Below are positions 1 to 6,475 of a stretch of 6,543 nt of DNA, in pieces. The notes below the pieces were generated by a model. That model saw only the letters and a list, made by a program, of their open reading frames with translations, searched no databases and was not told the origin of the DNA. The translations under genes and the position numbers were made by a program. Within the stretch, counting starts at the first letter, position 1. Each line of letters starts with the position of its first letter. The stretch is from CAZOWW01 sp964583765 (lineage in GTDB: Bacteria; Actinomycetota; Actinomycetes; Actinomycetales; Kineosporiaceae), in NCBI GenBank assembly GCA_964583765.1, contig CAZOWW010000204.1, positions 1 to 6,543 on the forward strand. Reading direction: 5' to 3'.

Positions 1-241
1 TCCGGGAGGCCGGAAGGCGCACCCGGTTGCCCGTGTCGTCACCCGGCCGCAGGCCGATACGCGCGGGGCCGGCAGCGGTGGCCGGCACCTGGACGGAGCT
101 GAGCAGGCCAGCGGTGAGGGCGGTCACCACCACCACGAGCACGAACGGACGCAGGCGACGGACGACGCGCACGACGGCGGTACGAGGCCCGACGAACGCA
201 GTCCCAGACTCGAAGAACACAGCACGAGACCTGAAGAACAA
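1..241 (-). CDS. N-terminus of an exported protein of unknown function (partial, runs off left edge)
   Basis: The minus strand is open from an in-frame stop at 317-319 to the window edge. From TTG at 239-241 it gives 80 residues. The first 31 are arginine-rich. A hydrophobic core follows at about residues 33-50 (FVLVVVVTALTAGLLSSV), then a signal-peptidase-like site near PATAA (53-57). The visible mature part begins GPARIGLRPGDDTGNRVR. I prefer TTG because a GGGGGGTGATC tract, close to the 16S-complementary GGAGGTGATC, lies 7 nt upstream. GTG at 218-220 and GTG at 170-172 are alternatives. The last would give a shorter, more conventional signal peptide (MRVVRRLRPFVLVVVV) but has no purine-rich site ahead of it. 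Secretion is well supported by the leader; function cannot be assigned. It might be another large surface protein like its upstream neighbour, but that is a guess. Confidence 0.68.
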   Translation of the reverse strand, partial: MFFRSRAVFFESGTAFVGPRTAVVRVVRRLRPFVLVVVVTALTAGLLSSVQVPATAAGPARIGLRPGDDTGNRVRLPASR

Positions 242-243
242 GG

Positions 244-254
244 GATCACCCCCC
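244..254 (-). promoter_or_regulatory. Shine-Dalgarno site for the TTG start at 241
   Basis: Read on the minus strand this is GGGGGGTGATC. It matches the extended anti-16S consensus GGAGGTGATC except for one G in place of A. The G run ends 7 nt before TTG (239-241), a normal spacing. It is the main reason to choose a TTG start over the two downstream GTG codons. Confidence 0.5.
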
Positions 255-340
255 AGGGTGGCCGGCGAGAGCCGGCACGACGGTGGCTCCGCGGAGAACC
301 GAGGCCGGTCCGGACACTAGGCGGCGGGGCTTGTCAGATC

Positions 341-380
341 GCTGGCGCGGAGCTGTAGCCGCTGGCGCAGCGCTGTAGTG
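341..380. repeat. Tandem pair of 20-bp direct repeats
   Basis: Two abutting 20-bp units (341-360 and 361-380) share 16 of 20 bases. The common pattern is GCTGGCGC-x-G/x-GCTGTAG. Neither flank continues the repeat. The pair lies about 100-140 bp upstream of the left-edge gene's start and between that gene and the strong hairpin, so it could be a paired regulator-binding site. It could equally be a chance local duplication. No transcription factor can be named from this. Confidence 0.5.
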
Positions 381-453
381 GCAGCTCAGAGCCGGTCAGG
401 ACCGGAGGGCGGCGATCGAAACGGCGGCGATCCGAGACCTTCCGGACCGAAAC

Positions 454-494
454 GCCCGGGCCCCCGGCGTCCACAGGACGCCGGGGGCCCGGGC
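454..494 (-). terminator. Strong hairpin, likely terminator of the peptidoglycan-binding gene
   Basis: A perfect 19-bp inverted repeat (454-472 with 476-494) encloses a 3-nt loop (473-475). The stem is almost entirely G/C. It begins about 120 bp past the stop of the gene at 614-1000. On the minus strand only a short GTTTC follows, so there is no proper U-tract. Intrinsic terminators without long U-tracts are common in high-GC actinomycetes. The symmetry would also let it act on plus-strand transcripts entering from the left. Confidence 0.75.
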
Positions 495-544
495 ACTCAC
501 TCACCTTCCGGGCGCTCGCCCGCGGTCCGGAGCACTCCCCACAC

Positions 545-572
545 TTCCGATCGCCGGTCCTGCCGATCGGGA
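545..572 (-). other. Smaller imperfect hairpin upstream of the main terminator
   Basis: Bases 545-553 can pair with 564-572 (nine pairs, one of them G-T) around a 10-nt loop, built on two copies of CCGATCG. It lies between the stop at 614 and the large hairpin at 454-494. It could be an accessory part of a tandem terminator or protect the 3' end of the transcript. It has no U-tract, and a stem this short could occur by chance in such GC-rich DNA. Confidence 0.3.
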
Positions 573-613
573 TGTTCGTTGCACCGTCCGGGGAAACCGC
601 GCGACGACGGTCG

Positions 614-1000
614 TCAGCTGTAGGCGAGCCAGCGGAGCCAGGGCCACGACTTCGGCCCGGGCATCCCGTCGACCGACAACCCTGAGCCGTACACGTGCGA
701 CCACTGCTGGAACTGCTTCATGGCGGCCTGGGACTTGCTGCCGAAGACCCCGTCGACGGGACCGGGGTTGTAGCCCAGGCGGAGCAGCAGGCACTGGGCC
801 TCGACCCCGGCGCTGGTCACCGAGGTCTTCGAGGGCACGACGGTGAGGCCGCTGTAGTTCCCGGCGTACTCGTACTCGGTCGAGGCATCACCTCGGTACG
901 AACAGCCGGCGGCCTGCGCCGGGGTCGCGGGGGCGAGCAATGCCCCCACACCCAGGAATACCGGTGCAAGCACCAGCGCACCGCGTCGGGAGAACTTCAT
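614..1000 (-). CDS. Small secreted peptidoglycan-binding-domain protein
   Basis: This encodes a 128-residue exported protein with a single peptidoglycan_binding_1-type domain, expected to bind murein outside the cell. The start is ATG at 998-1000, not an upstream ATG at 1055-1057, because AAAAGGAGT sits 7 nt ahead of it and the product then begins with a clean signal peptide. That signal is MKFSRRG, a hydrophobic stretch (8-23), and APATPAQA with cleavage near A30. The SRRGAL start is compatible with Tat export but also with Sec. A weak lipobox-like AAGC (30-33) makes a lipoprotein conceivable. The binding domain covers about residues 64-122: VEAQCLLLRLGY, then GPVDGVFGSKSQAAMKQFQQ, then LSVDGMPGPKSW, the usual family pattern. 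Cys33 and Cys70 could form a disulfide. No catalytic domain is present, so it is not itself an amidase or muramidase. It lies 159 bp downstream of the RHS gene on the same strand and ahead of a strong hairpin, so it may be co-transcribed or have its own promoter. Confidence 0.9.
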   Translation of the reverse strand: MKFSRRGALVLAPVFLGVGALLAPATPAQAAGCSYRGDASTEYEYAGNYSGLTVVPSKTSVTSAGVEAQCLLLRLGYNPGPVDGVFGSKSQAAMKQFQQWSHVYGSGLSVDGMPGPKSWPWLRWLAYS

Positions 1001-1006
1001 GAACTG

Positions 1007-1015
1007 ACTCCTTTT
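1007..1015 (-). promoter_or_regulatory. Shine-Dalgarno site fixing the ATG at 1000
   Basis: On the minus strand this reads AAAAGGAGT. The AAGGAG core (1008-1013) is 7 nt from ATG at 998-1000. This decides the start in favour of the MKFSRRG signal peptide and against the in-frame ATG at 1055-1057. Confidence 0.8.
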
Positions 1016-1035
1016 CAAGGACGGTGGGACCGACA

Positions 1036-1076
1036 CCGGAAGAGACTTCCGGCACACCTGCCCTCAGGGGACAGGT
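1036..1076 (-). other. Two adjacent hairpins between the RHS gene and the peptidoglycan-binding gene
   Basis: In transcription order the first hairpin (1076-1056) pairs ACCTG/CAGGT and CCC/GGG with one bulged base and a 4-nt loop. The second (1052-1036) is a perfect 7-bp stem, CCGGAAG with CTTCCGG, around a 3-nt loop. They lie 84-124 bp past the RHS stop and about 20 bp before the next ribosome binding site. They could be a weak terminator or processing site separating the two genes, or leader structure of the downstream mRNA. Neither is followed by a U-tract, so the role is open. Confidence 0.4.
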
Positions 1077-1159
1077 AGATCTCATCTCATGGCAGCCAGG
1101 CTTCCAGGCCCGGTCCATCCGTTCTCATCCTCACGAGAGATCGCATTCCCAGATCACCC

Positions 1160-1534
1160 TCAAGGCGTGATCGCCCAGGTGTTCGTGCCGTACCCCGACA
1201 TCCCGGCACTGACTCCCGGCGCCACTCCTCCTGAGAACTGCCAGATCTGGTTGTTCTTCCCATCCTTTCCCGAGGCGACCGAACCGGCCACGCCCGGGCC
1301 CCAGGACCCGCCTCCGCTGATCTGCCCGAAGGGGCCGGTGACACCGGAGAAGTCCTGCGCATTCGACACCATGCCCCCGATGAAGCCGTTGGCACCGGGG
1401 TGAATGCCGGTCATCAACCCACCGCCGGCGGTGACGGTAAGGCCTTGTTGACCGCTCGGGGTGGCAACCCAGCATCCACTCACCCCACCGGCAGCGGAGA
1501 GTGCACCGGCATCCCCACCCACGCAGACGCCCCA
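1160..1534 (-). other. Glycine-rich, charge-poor C-terminal module of the RHS protein
   Basis: Residues 1645-1768 contain 34 glycines in 124 residues and only five strongly charged side chains (D1652, D1705, K1734, D1735, K1737) plus one His; Glu and Arg are absent. Short alternating strands separated by glycines recur (VSGCWVA, GLTVTAGGGL, GFIGGMV, PFGQISGGGSWGPGVAGSV, IWQFSGGV), suggesting a beta-hairpin or barrel-like fold. Cys1648 and Cys1665 could pair. I recall similar GPF-x-GGS-type endings in other actinobacterial RHS proteins, but cannot name the family. A nuclease, deaminase or ADP-ribosyltransferase seems unlikely given the lack of acidic and basic residues. Confidence 0.55.
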
Positions 1535-4500
1535 GGTGAGCCCGGTGTGCGAGGCAAGCAGGTCCAAGCCGATCACTGTGCTGGGCGCGTTGACCATGAC
1601 CATCGCGGTCGCGATCCGTCCCAGCGTTCCCAGGAAGCCGCCGTCGTCCTTCTTGCTCGCGGCCGGCGTGGTCGGAGCCGGCAGACACTGTCCGATGTAG
1701 AGCGTGTGCACGACCTGCCCCGGAGCGAGCGCCCCCAGACTGCCCCCGTTGATCGAACGGAGCTGGTCGAAGGTGAGTCCCGAGGCTGCGGCGACGGTGT
1801 ACCAGTTCTGGCCGGTGCCCACGGTGTACGTGCCGTTGCTGTTCAGGTGGCCGGTCACATAGCTCGAGGCCGTGCTCACGCCTCCGACGCCGAGGGCGAC
1901 GCCGGCGGTGGCTGCGCTGAGGATGCTGGAGATGGACAGGCCCGAGGGGTCGGTGTAGCTGATGGGATTGTCCGCGGCATAGGCATACGGATTGACGGTT
2001 TGCAGGGTCGTCTGGTCGTTGAGGGGGTCTGTGGTGACGAAGTGGGCGAGGGCGGGGTCGTAGTAGCGGGCGTGGAGGTAGTCCAGGCCGGTGTCCTTGT
2101 CCTGGGTCTGGCTGATCCATCCGCGGTCGGTGGGCAGGAGGTACGTCGTGGCGCGGTTACCGCCGTAAGGCAGGTAACGGTCACGACTGAACGTGCCGGT
2201 GGCGGTGTTGACGGCGAGGGACGCGGAGCCCTGACGGTCGCCGAGCAGCCAGTAGGTGCCAGCGCCGGTTCCGGTCCTGCGTTCGGCGACAGCGTGGCTG
2301 CCCTGGGTGTAGCAGCGGATCGCGGTGACCTGGCCGGCGGAGGTAGCGCCTGCGGGCAGGTGGAGCTCCTGGCCCGCGAGGTAGGCGACCGTCTCGCTGG
2401 AGGTCTGCCGGATCCAGCGGTCACCGGTGGGTCCGTCGACGAAGGTCGAGGTCGCCGTTCCCACCGTCAGGGAAGCCAGGCGTTGCTGGGCGTTCCAGGT
2501 GTAGGTGGTGCTGACACCGCCGGCGACGCGCTTGGTGAGTTGTCCGTCGGCGTCATAGGTGTAGGTGGTGGTCGCTCCGGACCTGGTCACCGTGGTGGGG
2601 GCGTGCGGGCCCCCGGCGAGACCGAGACCGCTGTTGGTGCCGTAGCCGTAGGTGGAGGCCACTCCCCCGGAGGTGAGGGTGGTGAGGTTGCCGTCGTTGT
2701 CGTACCCGTAGGCCTGGCTGTACGGCGCAGGGCCGGTGGAGTCGGCAGTACAGGCGTTCCCGGTCTTGGCGCCGGGGGTGCCGGCGCTGCTGGACGTGAG
2801 AGCGGCGGTGAGCCGGTCGAAGGTGTCGTAGGCGTAGCACTGCTGCTGGCCGGCGACGGCATCGGTGATCTTGGCAACGTCGCCGGTCGGGGTGTAGGTG
2901 TAGCTGTCGTTCTGGACGTTCGCGGTGGTCCCCGAGGAGGGGGTGGTCGCGGACTGTTTGGTCAGCCGGCCGCTGGGAAGGTCGTAGCTGTAGACGCGCT
3001 TGACCGAGCCGGTGGCTCCGGCGGTACCGAGAACCCGGGTCGAGAGCTGGCCGATATCGGTGTATGCCGTGGCCGAGACGTAGCTGGTCAGCGAACTGGT
3101 CAGGGTGCTGGCGAAGGCGCCGGAGTAGCCGGTGGTCACGGTCTCCGCGGCCAGGCCGCCCACGGCGGGGTAGGTGATGGTCCGCTGCCGGTTGGCGTCG
3201 TCGAAGGTGGAGGTGGTGGTGTAGGTGCCGGCCAGGTACTGGATCGGGGAGCCCGTCACCGTGGGGATGACCTGGTCGGTGCGCGTGACCCGGTAGCGGG
3301 CGTCGTACCCGTACTTCTCGGTGTAGGCCTTACCCGCGGCGTAGGCCGTCCGGGAGGTGATGGTGCCCTTCAGTGCGGTGGTGCCGCCGAGGGGGATGCT
3401 GTCGTAGACCGTCTCGGTGAGCTTGGTGCCGGAGGTGCTGGTGCCCGCATAGGTGGACAGGGGCCGTCCGAGGACGTCGAGGCTGGTGAAGACGTCCTGG
3501 CCCTTGGCGTCCTTCGAGTGCTTGAGGTCGCCCGAGGGGTAGTAGTCGGCGGTGGAGGCACCCGCGTCGGGGTCACTGGTGGAGGTGCGGTGACCGGCCC
3601 AGTCGTACCCGTAGGTGGTCGTCTTCCCCAGCGGTGAGATGAGTTTGACCAGGTTCCCGGCGAGGTCGTAGGTCTGGCTGCTGGTCAGGCCCCCCTGGGC
3701 GCGGGAGACCGGTCGCTTGTACAGGTCGGTGGTGACCGAGGTGGCGGCGAGGTCGGGCTCGCTCGCCGCGGCGGCGGTGTTGGACGGTGGGGTCGTGGTC
3801 GTGGTGAAGCCGTCGTAGCCGGTGGTGGTCGCCCACTTCTTGACGTTGTTCGCCGCGTACAGGGTGGAACTGGTGGCGCGGTCGAACTCGTCGTAGCCGG
3901 TCACCGTCGTGGACGGCAGGGTGGCGTCCCAGGTCGGGTCGTACCAGCCGGAGATCGCGGTCCCGGAGGCGCCGGTGACGACGATGCCGGTCACGGCGGC
4001 GGCGGGGTTGCCGTGCTCGTCGTACCGGGTGCCGGTGAAGACCCGGCTGCCCGCGGAGGGTGAAGCGGTCTCGGTCTGGAAGGGGCGTCCGAGGGAGTCC
4101 AGGTAGGCGTAGCCGGTGATCGCGGACCCGGACGCGGTGAAGGTGTTGGTGGTGACCCTCGCCGGAGTCGAGCGGTCGGTGGACAGCGTGTACGCGTAGG
4201 TCGTGGTGTCGTAGCTGTCGCCGGGCCGCCGGACGCCGGTCAGCCGGCCGAAGACGTCATAGGTCAGGGAGGTGACCCGGCCGTTGGGGTCGGTGACGCT
4301 CAGCGGCGCAGCGTGTCCGGGATCCAGCACCGTCGTGGTGGTCGCCCCGGTCTCATCGGTGACCGTCTTCTTCGTGACCGGTCCGGTCGAGTTGTCGTAC
4401 ACGGTCGTCTTCCAGACGGGGTTCGCGGCGGCGTACTGGTTCGCCGACAGCACCCCGGTCACGCGCCCTGACGCGTCGTAGCGGGTCCTTGTCCCCGAGA

Positions 4501-6475
4501 CGGCGGACGGCGGCCCTGCCGAACCGGTCCAGACGGCGACGTCCGTCGGGTCGCCGGCCGTCACCGCACCCGCCGTGGACGACCCGTCGTAAAGGGTGTC
4601 CTTGCGAGCGATCAGGTTCGTGGTCGGCTCCGCCGAACCGCACGCCCCGCTTGCCCGCACCTCCCGCTGCTGGCGGTCGAGCAGCCAGGCGGTGGTGTTC
4701 GTGGCCCAGGTGGTCCAGGTGCAGGAGGCGCCGATGCCGCTGCCGGAGTCCCCGCCGTCCTGCTCCCAGATCTTGCGGCCGTAGCTGTCATAGCCACTGG
4801 TCAGGAGGTGCTGCCGGCCCCGCGCCTTGGTCCCGCCCGCGTTGTACAGACTGGTGGCGGTCGTCTCCAGGGCTCGCGTCACGGGCAGCAGCGCGTTTCC
4901 GGCTTTGTCCTCCGGCCCGGCGTTCAGCGTCTGCACGAGGTAGTCGTGCTGGTCGGCGCCCCGCTCCACGCCGTCGGCCCCGAGCGAGCGGTGCTCCAGG
5001 AGCCGTCCCCGCAGCGGATTGGCATCGGCGAGGCTGCGCCCGTAGGTGGAACTGGTCGGCGCCGGGGATCCGGGGTAGGCGGCCGTCGTGACCGTGTCGG
5101 AGCGGCGGAGTGAGCGATCCGAACTCGTGTAGTAGTCGCCGTCCAGCCCCCGGAAGTAGGTGTAGACGTCCTTGGCCGGGGTTCCGTTCGCCCGGTCCTT
5201 GGTCACCGTGACCGTCCGGTAGCCCCGGAACTGGGTCCAGCCCTGCTGGTCCAGCGGGGTGACGAGGTCCTCGTCGGAGTGCCAGCCCGCACCGGTGCCG
5301 GCCGGGGCCACCCCGCTCGGGTTCGGGTTGCTGGAGTACGCGTAGTCCGTGGTCTGGGTCGGGGCGCCGTCCCGGTCGATCACCTCGGTCTTGGTGACCA
5401 GCCATTTCTGGAAGTAGTGATCCGCCCCGTCGAAGTCGGTGACCCGGTAGCAGTCGCTGGCGTTCTCGCTGCGGTGCAGCGAGTTCTGGGCGTCGGAGCA
5501 CGGGTCGGGCTGGCCGTAGGTGACGTGGGTGCGTCCGCCGAGCTCGGTCTCGATGTCCTCCAGGCGTGGCTTGAAGCCGGAGTCGTCGCCGTCCGACCAC
5601 TGGTTCGGCTTCAGCGTGTACTCGAAGGTGGTCGACGGCAGGGCGCTGCTCGTGTCGCTGCCGAGCGTCCAGAGCGCATCAATGATCATCGCGGCCGAGG
5701 TGTAGTCGTCCGTGCCGAACATGAACCCGTGACCGAACCACGTGGTGTTGACGCTCTGCCGGGTACCGTCGGACTTCCGGTAGTTGGTCTGGATCTGGTC
5801 CAGGCGCCGCAGCGAGTAGTAGGCGAGGGTGCGCGGCGGACCGTTCGGGCACAGGTCGCCCTCGGTGAGGTGCGCGCAGACGAGGTCGAACGGGATGTCC
5901 GGGTACCAGTCGGGGTGGTCCGCGCTGGGTAGGTCACCGGGCTCGCAGTCCGACAGCTCGACCCAGCTCTCGCAGCGCCACCGGTAGGCGAAGTCCACCT
6001 GCTGGGCCGGGGCACTGGTCTTCACGGTGTCGACGCGCTGGCCGTAGTTGATGTCGAACAGGCGGCCGTCGCCGTCGTAGTCCCAGTAGACGCCCGACTG
6101 CGGCTCGTAGGTGTAGCGGTCCTTGCCGTACTGGTAACTCTGGATGTTGCCGTGGGTGTCCACGACGTACGCCAGGTTCCAGCGGTAGGCCATGGTGCAG
6201 ACATTGCTGTCACCGTCGTGGCACGGATCGCCGTCCTCCGCGCTGATCACCGGCTCGGTCAGGGTCGAGTTGTTCGACCGGGTCTGCCAGTCCGTGTTCT
6301 CCCGGCCGAAGAAGTACTGCGTGCCGTCCGGTGTCGTGGCCTTCCAGTACAGGCCGACGCCGTCACCGTTTTCGTTGCCGTCGTGGCCGTAGATCCGCTC
6401 GATCCGGTAGCCGGCATCGTCCCGCATACCGAAGGGGGTGTCGTCGGAGTCGGCGCCCAGTGGCACCAGGGTCGG
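1160..6475 (-). CDS. RHS/YD-repeat protein with LysM-like and glycine-rich C-terminal tail (5' end missing)
   Basis: This is the C-terminal 1,768 residues, counted from a GTG at 6464-6466, of a large RHS/YD-repeat protein, probably exported. The GTG is only an arbitrary internal codon: the frame continues upstream through TL-V into the G/C-only end, so signal peptide and N-terminal region are missing. Residues 1-558 are the non-repeat N-terminal shell, with YWKATTPDGTQYFFG (40-54) and GWTQFRGYRTVTVT (409-422); the latter resembles the FRGY/RGF-VTVTD motif of TcB/SpvB-type shells. Residues 559-1337 hold many YD repeats, such as YDSYGR, YDVFGR, YDLAGN, YDNDGN and YDADGQ. The RHS core (1429-1510) has GLDYLHARYYDP and ends NPYAYAADNPISYTDPSGL. 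In characterised RHS/TccC proteins the repeats form a hollow shell and the conserved core cuts off the C-terminal payload at this motif. The payload here (1511-1768) has a hydrophobic stretch, a LysM-like segment and a glycine-rich module without recognised catalytic residues. It may be a contact-dependent toxin or a surface/wall protein; the family is certain, the activity is not. Confidence 0.93.
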   Translation of the reverse strand, partial: PTLVPLGADSDDTPFGMRDDAGYRIERIYGHDGNENGDGVGLYWKATTPDGTQYFFGRENTDWQTRSNNSTLTEPVISAEDGDPCHDGDSNVCTMAYRWNLAYVVDTHGNIQSYQYGKDRYTYEPQSGVYWDYDGDGRLFDINYGQRVDTVKTSAPAQQVDFAYRWRCESWVELSDCEPGDLPSADHPDWYPDIPFDLVCAHLTEGDLCPNGPPRTLAYYSLRRLDQIQTNYRKSDGTRQSVNTTWFGHGFMFGTDDYTSAAMIIDALWTLGSDTSSALPSTTFEYTLKPNQWSDGDDSGFKPRLEDIETELGGRTHVTYGQPDPCSDAQNSLHRSENASDCYRVTDFDGADHYFQKWLVTKTEVIDRDGAPTQTTDYAYSSNPNPSGVAPAGTGAGWHSDEDLVTPLDQQGWTQFRGYRTVTVTKDRANGTPAKDVYTYFRGLDGDYYTSSDRSLRRSDTVTTAAYPGSPAPTSSTYGRSLADANPLRGRLLEHRSLGADGVERGADQHDYLVQTLNAGPEDKAGNALLPVTRALETTATSLYNAGGTKARGRQHLLTSGYDSYGRKIWEQDGGDSGSGIGASCTWTTWATNTTAWLLDRQQREVRASGACGSAEPTTNLIARKDTLYDGSSTAGAVTAGDPTDVAVWTGSAGPPSAVSGTRTRYDASGRVTGVLSANQYAAANPVWKTTVYDNSTGPVTKKTVTDETGATTTTVLDPGHAAPLSVTDPNGRVTSLTYDVFGRLTGVRRPGDSYDTTTYAYTLSTDRSTPARVTTNTFTASGSAITGYAYLDSLGRPFQTETASPSAGSRVFTGTRYDEHGNPAAAVTGIVVTGASGTAISGWYDPTWDATLPSTTVTGYDEFDRATSSTLYAANNVKKWATTTGYDGFTTTTTPPSNTAAAASEPDLAATSVTTDLYKRPVSRAQGGLTSSQTYDLAGNLVKLISPLGKTTTYGYDWAGHRTSTSDPDAGASTADYYPSGDLKHSKDAKGQDVFTSLDVLGRPLSTYAGTSTSGTKLTETVYDSIPLGGTTALKGTITSRTAYAAGKAYTEKYGYDARYRVTRTDQVIPTVTGSPIQYLAGTYTTTSTFDDANRQRTITYPAVGGLAAETVTTGYSGAFASTLTSSLTSYVSATAYTDIGQLSTRVLGTAGATGSVKRVYSYDLPSGRLTKQSATTPSSGTTANVQNDSYTYTPTGDVAKITDAVAGQQQCYAYDTFDRLTAALTSSSAGTPGAKTGNACTADSTGPAPYSQAYGYDNDGNLTTLTSGGVASTYGYGTNSGLGLAGGPHAPTTVTRSGATTTYTYDADGQLTKRVAGGVSTTYTWNAQQRLASLTVGTATSTFVDGPTGDRWIRQTSSETVAYLAGQELHLPAGATSAGQVTAIRCYTQGSHAVAERRTGTGAGTYWLLGDRQGSASLAVNTATGTFSRDRYLPYGGNRATTYLLPTDRGWISQTQDKDTGLDYLHARYYDPALAHFVTTDPLNDQTTLQTVNPYAYAADNPISYTDPSGLSISSILSAATAGVALGVGGVSTASSYVTGHLNSNGTYTVGTGQNWYTVAAASGLTFDQLRSINGGSLGALAPGQVVHTLYIGQCLPAPTTPAASKKDDGGFLGTLGRIATAMVMVNAPSTVIGLDLLASHTGLTWGVCVGGDAGALSAAGGVSGCWVATPSGQQGLTVTAGGGLMTGIHPGANGFIGGMVSNAQDFSGVTGPFGQISGGGSWGPGVAGSVASGKDGKNNQIWQFSGGVAPGVSAGMSGYGTNTWAITP
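1691..1831 (-). other. LysM-like segment in the RHS tail
   Basis: Residues 1546-1592 read as a LysM: TYTVGTGQNWYTVAAASGL, then TFDQLRSINGG, then LAPGQVVHTLYIG. The YTV start, the A-x-x-x-G-L helix, the L-x-x-x-N turn and the PGQ-V ending are the usual LysM positions. The commonly seen Asp of GDT is replaced (GTGQN). Binding to glycan strands is inferred from the pattern. It lies just after the predicted cleavage site, so it would stay with the released payload. Confidence 0.65.
1937..2182 (-). other. RHS repeat-associated core domain and predicted self-cleavage site
   Basis: Residues 1429-1510 match the conserved RHS core: RYLPYGG, RGWISQTQDKDTGLDYLHARYYDP, FVTTDPL, then NPYAYAADNPISYTDPSGL. 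Asp1506 to Leu1510 form the DPxGL motif. In studied RHS proteins aspartates near this motif carry out autoproteolysis, releasing the C-terminal polypeptide. The expected cut is just after Leu1510, leaving a 258-residue product. Confidence 0.85.
2456..4792 (-). repeat. YD-repeat coding tract within the RHS gene
   Basis: Residues 559-1337 carry degenerate YD/RHS repeats with spacing of about 20-70 residues. Examples are GYDSYGRKI, RYDASGRVTG, TYDVFGRLTG, RYDEHGNPAA, TYDLAGNLVK, GYDWAGHRTS, SYDLPSGRLT, AYDTFDRLTA, GYDNDGNLTT and TYDADGQLTK. The DNA shows matching recurrences of gtcgtaNccgta on the plus strand wherever YGYD is encoded. Known structures of such repeats form a spiralling beta-sheet cocoon. 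Confidence 0.9.

Larger units (their letters stand above)
242..613. other. Non-coding stretch between two minus-strand genes
   Basis: No convincing gene lies here; short open frames on either strand have arginine/proline-rich low-complexity translations. The stretch holds, in transcription order: a hairpin at 545-572, the perfect hairpin at 454-494, a tandem pair of 20-bp repeats at 341-380, and the ribosome binding site of the left-edge gene. The promoter of the left-edge gene presumably lies between the hairpin and 254. I see no good -35/-10 pair. A TAGTGT hexamer on the minus strand (314-319) has a CTGACA upstream, but with only 12 nt between them. Confidence 0.6.

Noticed and set aside
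27..320. Plus-strand open frame at the left edge
   Set aside because: The product is Arg/Thr/Pro-rich and domainless; the opposite strand gives a clear signal peptide.
314..336. Possible promoter on the minus strand (CTGACA and TAGTGT)
   Set aside because: Only 12 nt separate the two hexamers, too short for a sigma-70-type promoter.
888..1118. A 76-codon minus-strand frame in the gap between the two genes
   Set aside because: It overlaps the secreted protein's start in another frame, has no recognisable domain, and has a composition typical of a shadow frame.
1131..2120. A 329-codon minus-strand frame overlapping the RHS tail
   Set aside because: His/Arg/Pro-rich shadow translation in the wrong frame; the RHS frame carries the core motif and LysM pattern.
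1400..3637. A 745-codon plus-strand open frame opposite the RHS gene
   Set aside because: Its translation is Gly/Val/Ala/Arg-rich low complexity without domains, as expected from the antisense frame of a high-GC gene, while the minus strand clearly encodes RHS motifs.
6464..6466. GTG as the true start of the RHS gene
   Set aside because: No ribosome binding site, no signal peptide, and the frame continues upstream; RHS proteins have a long N-terminal part before this segment.
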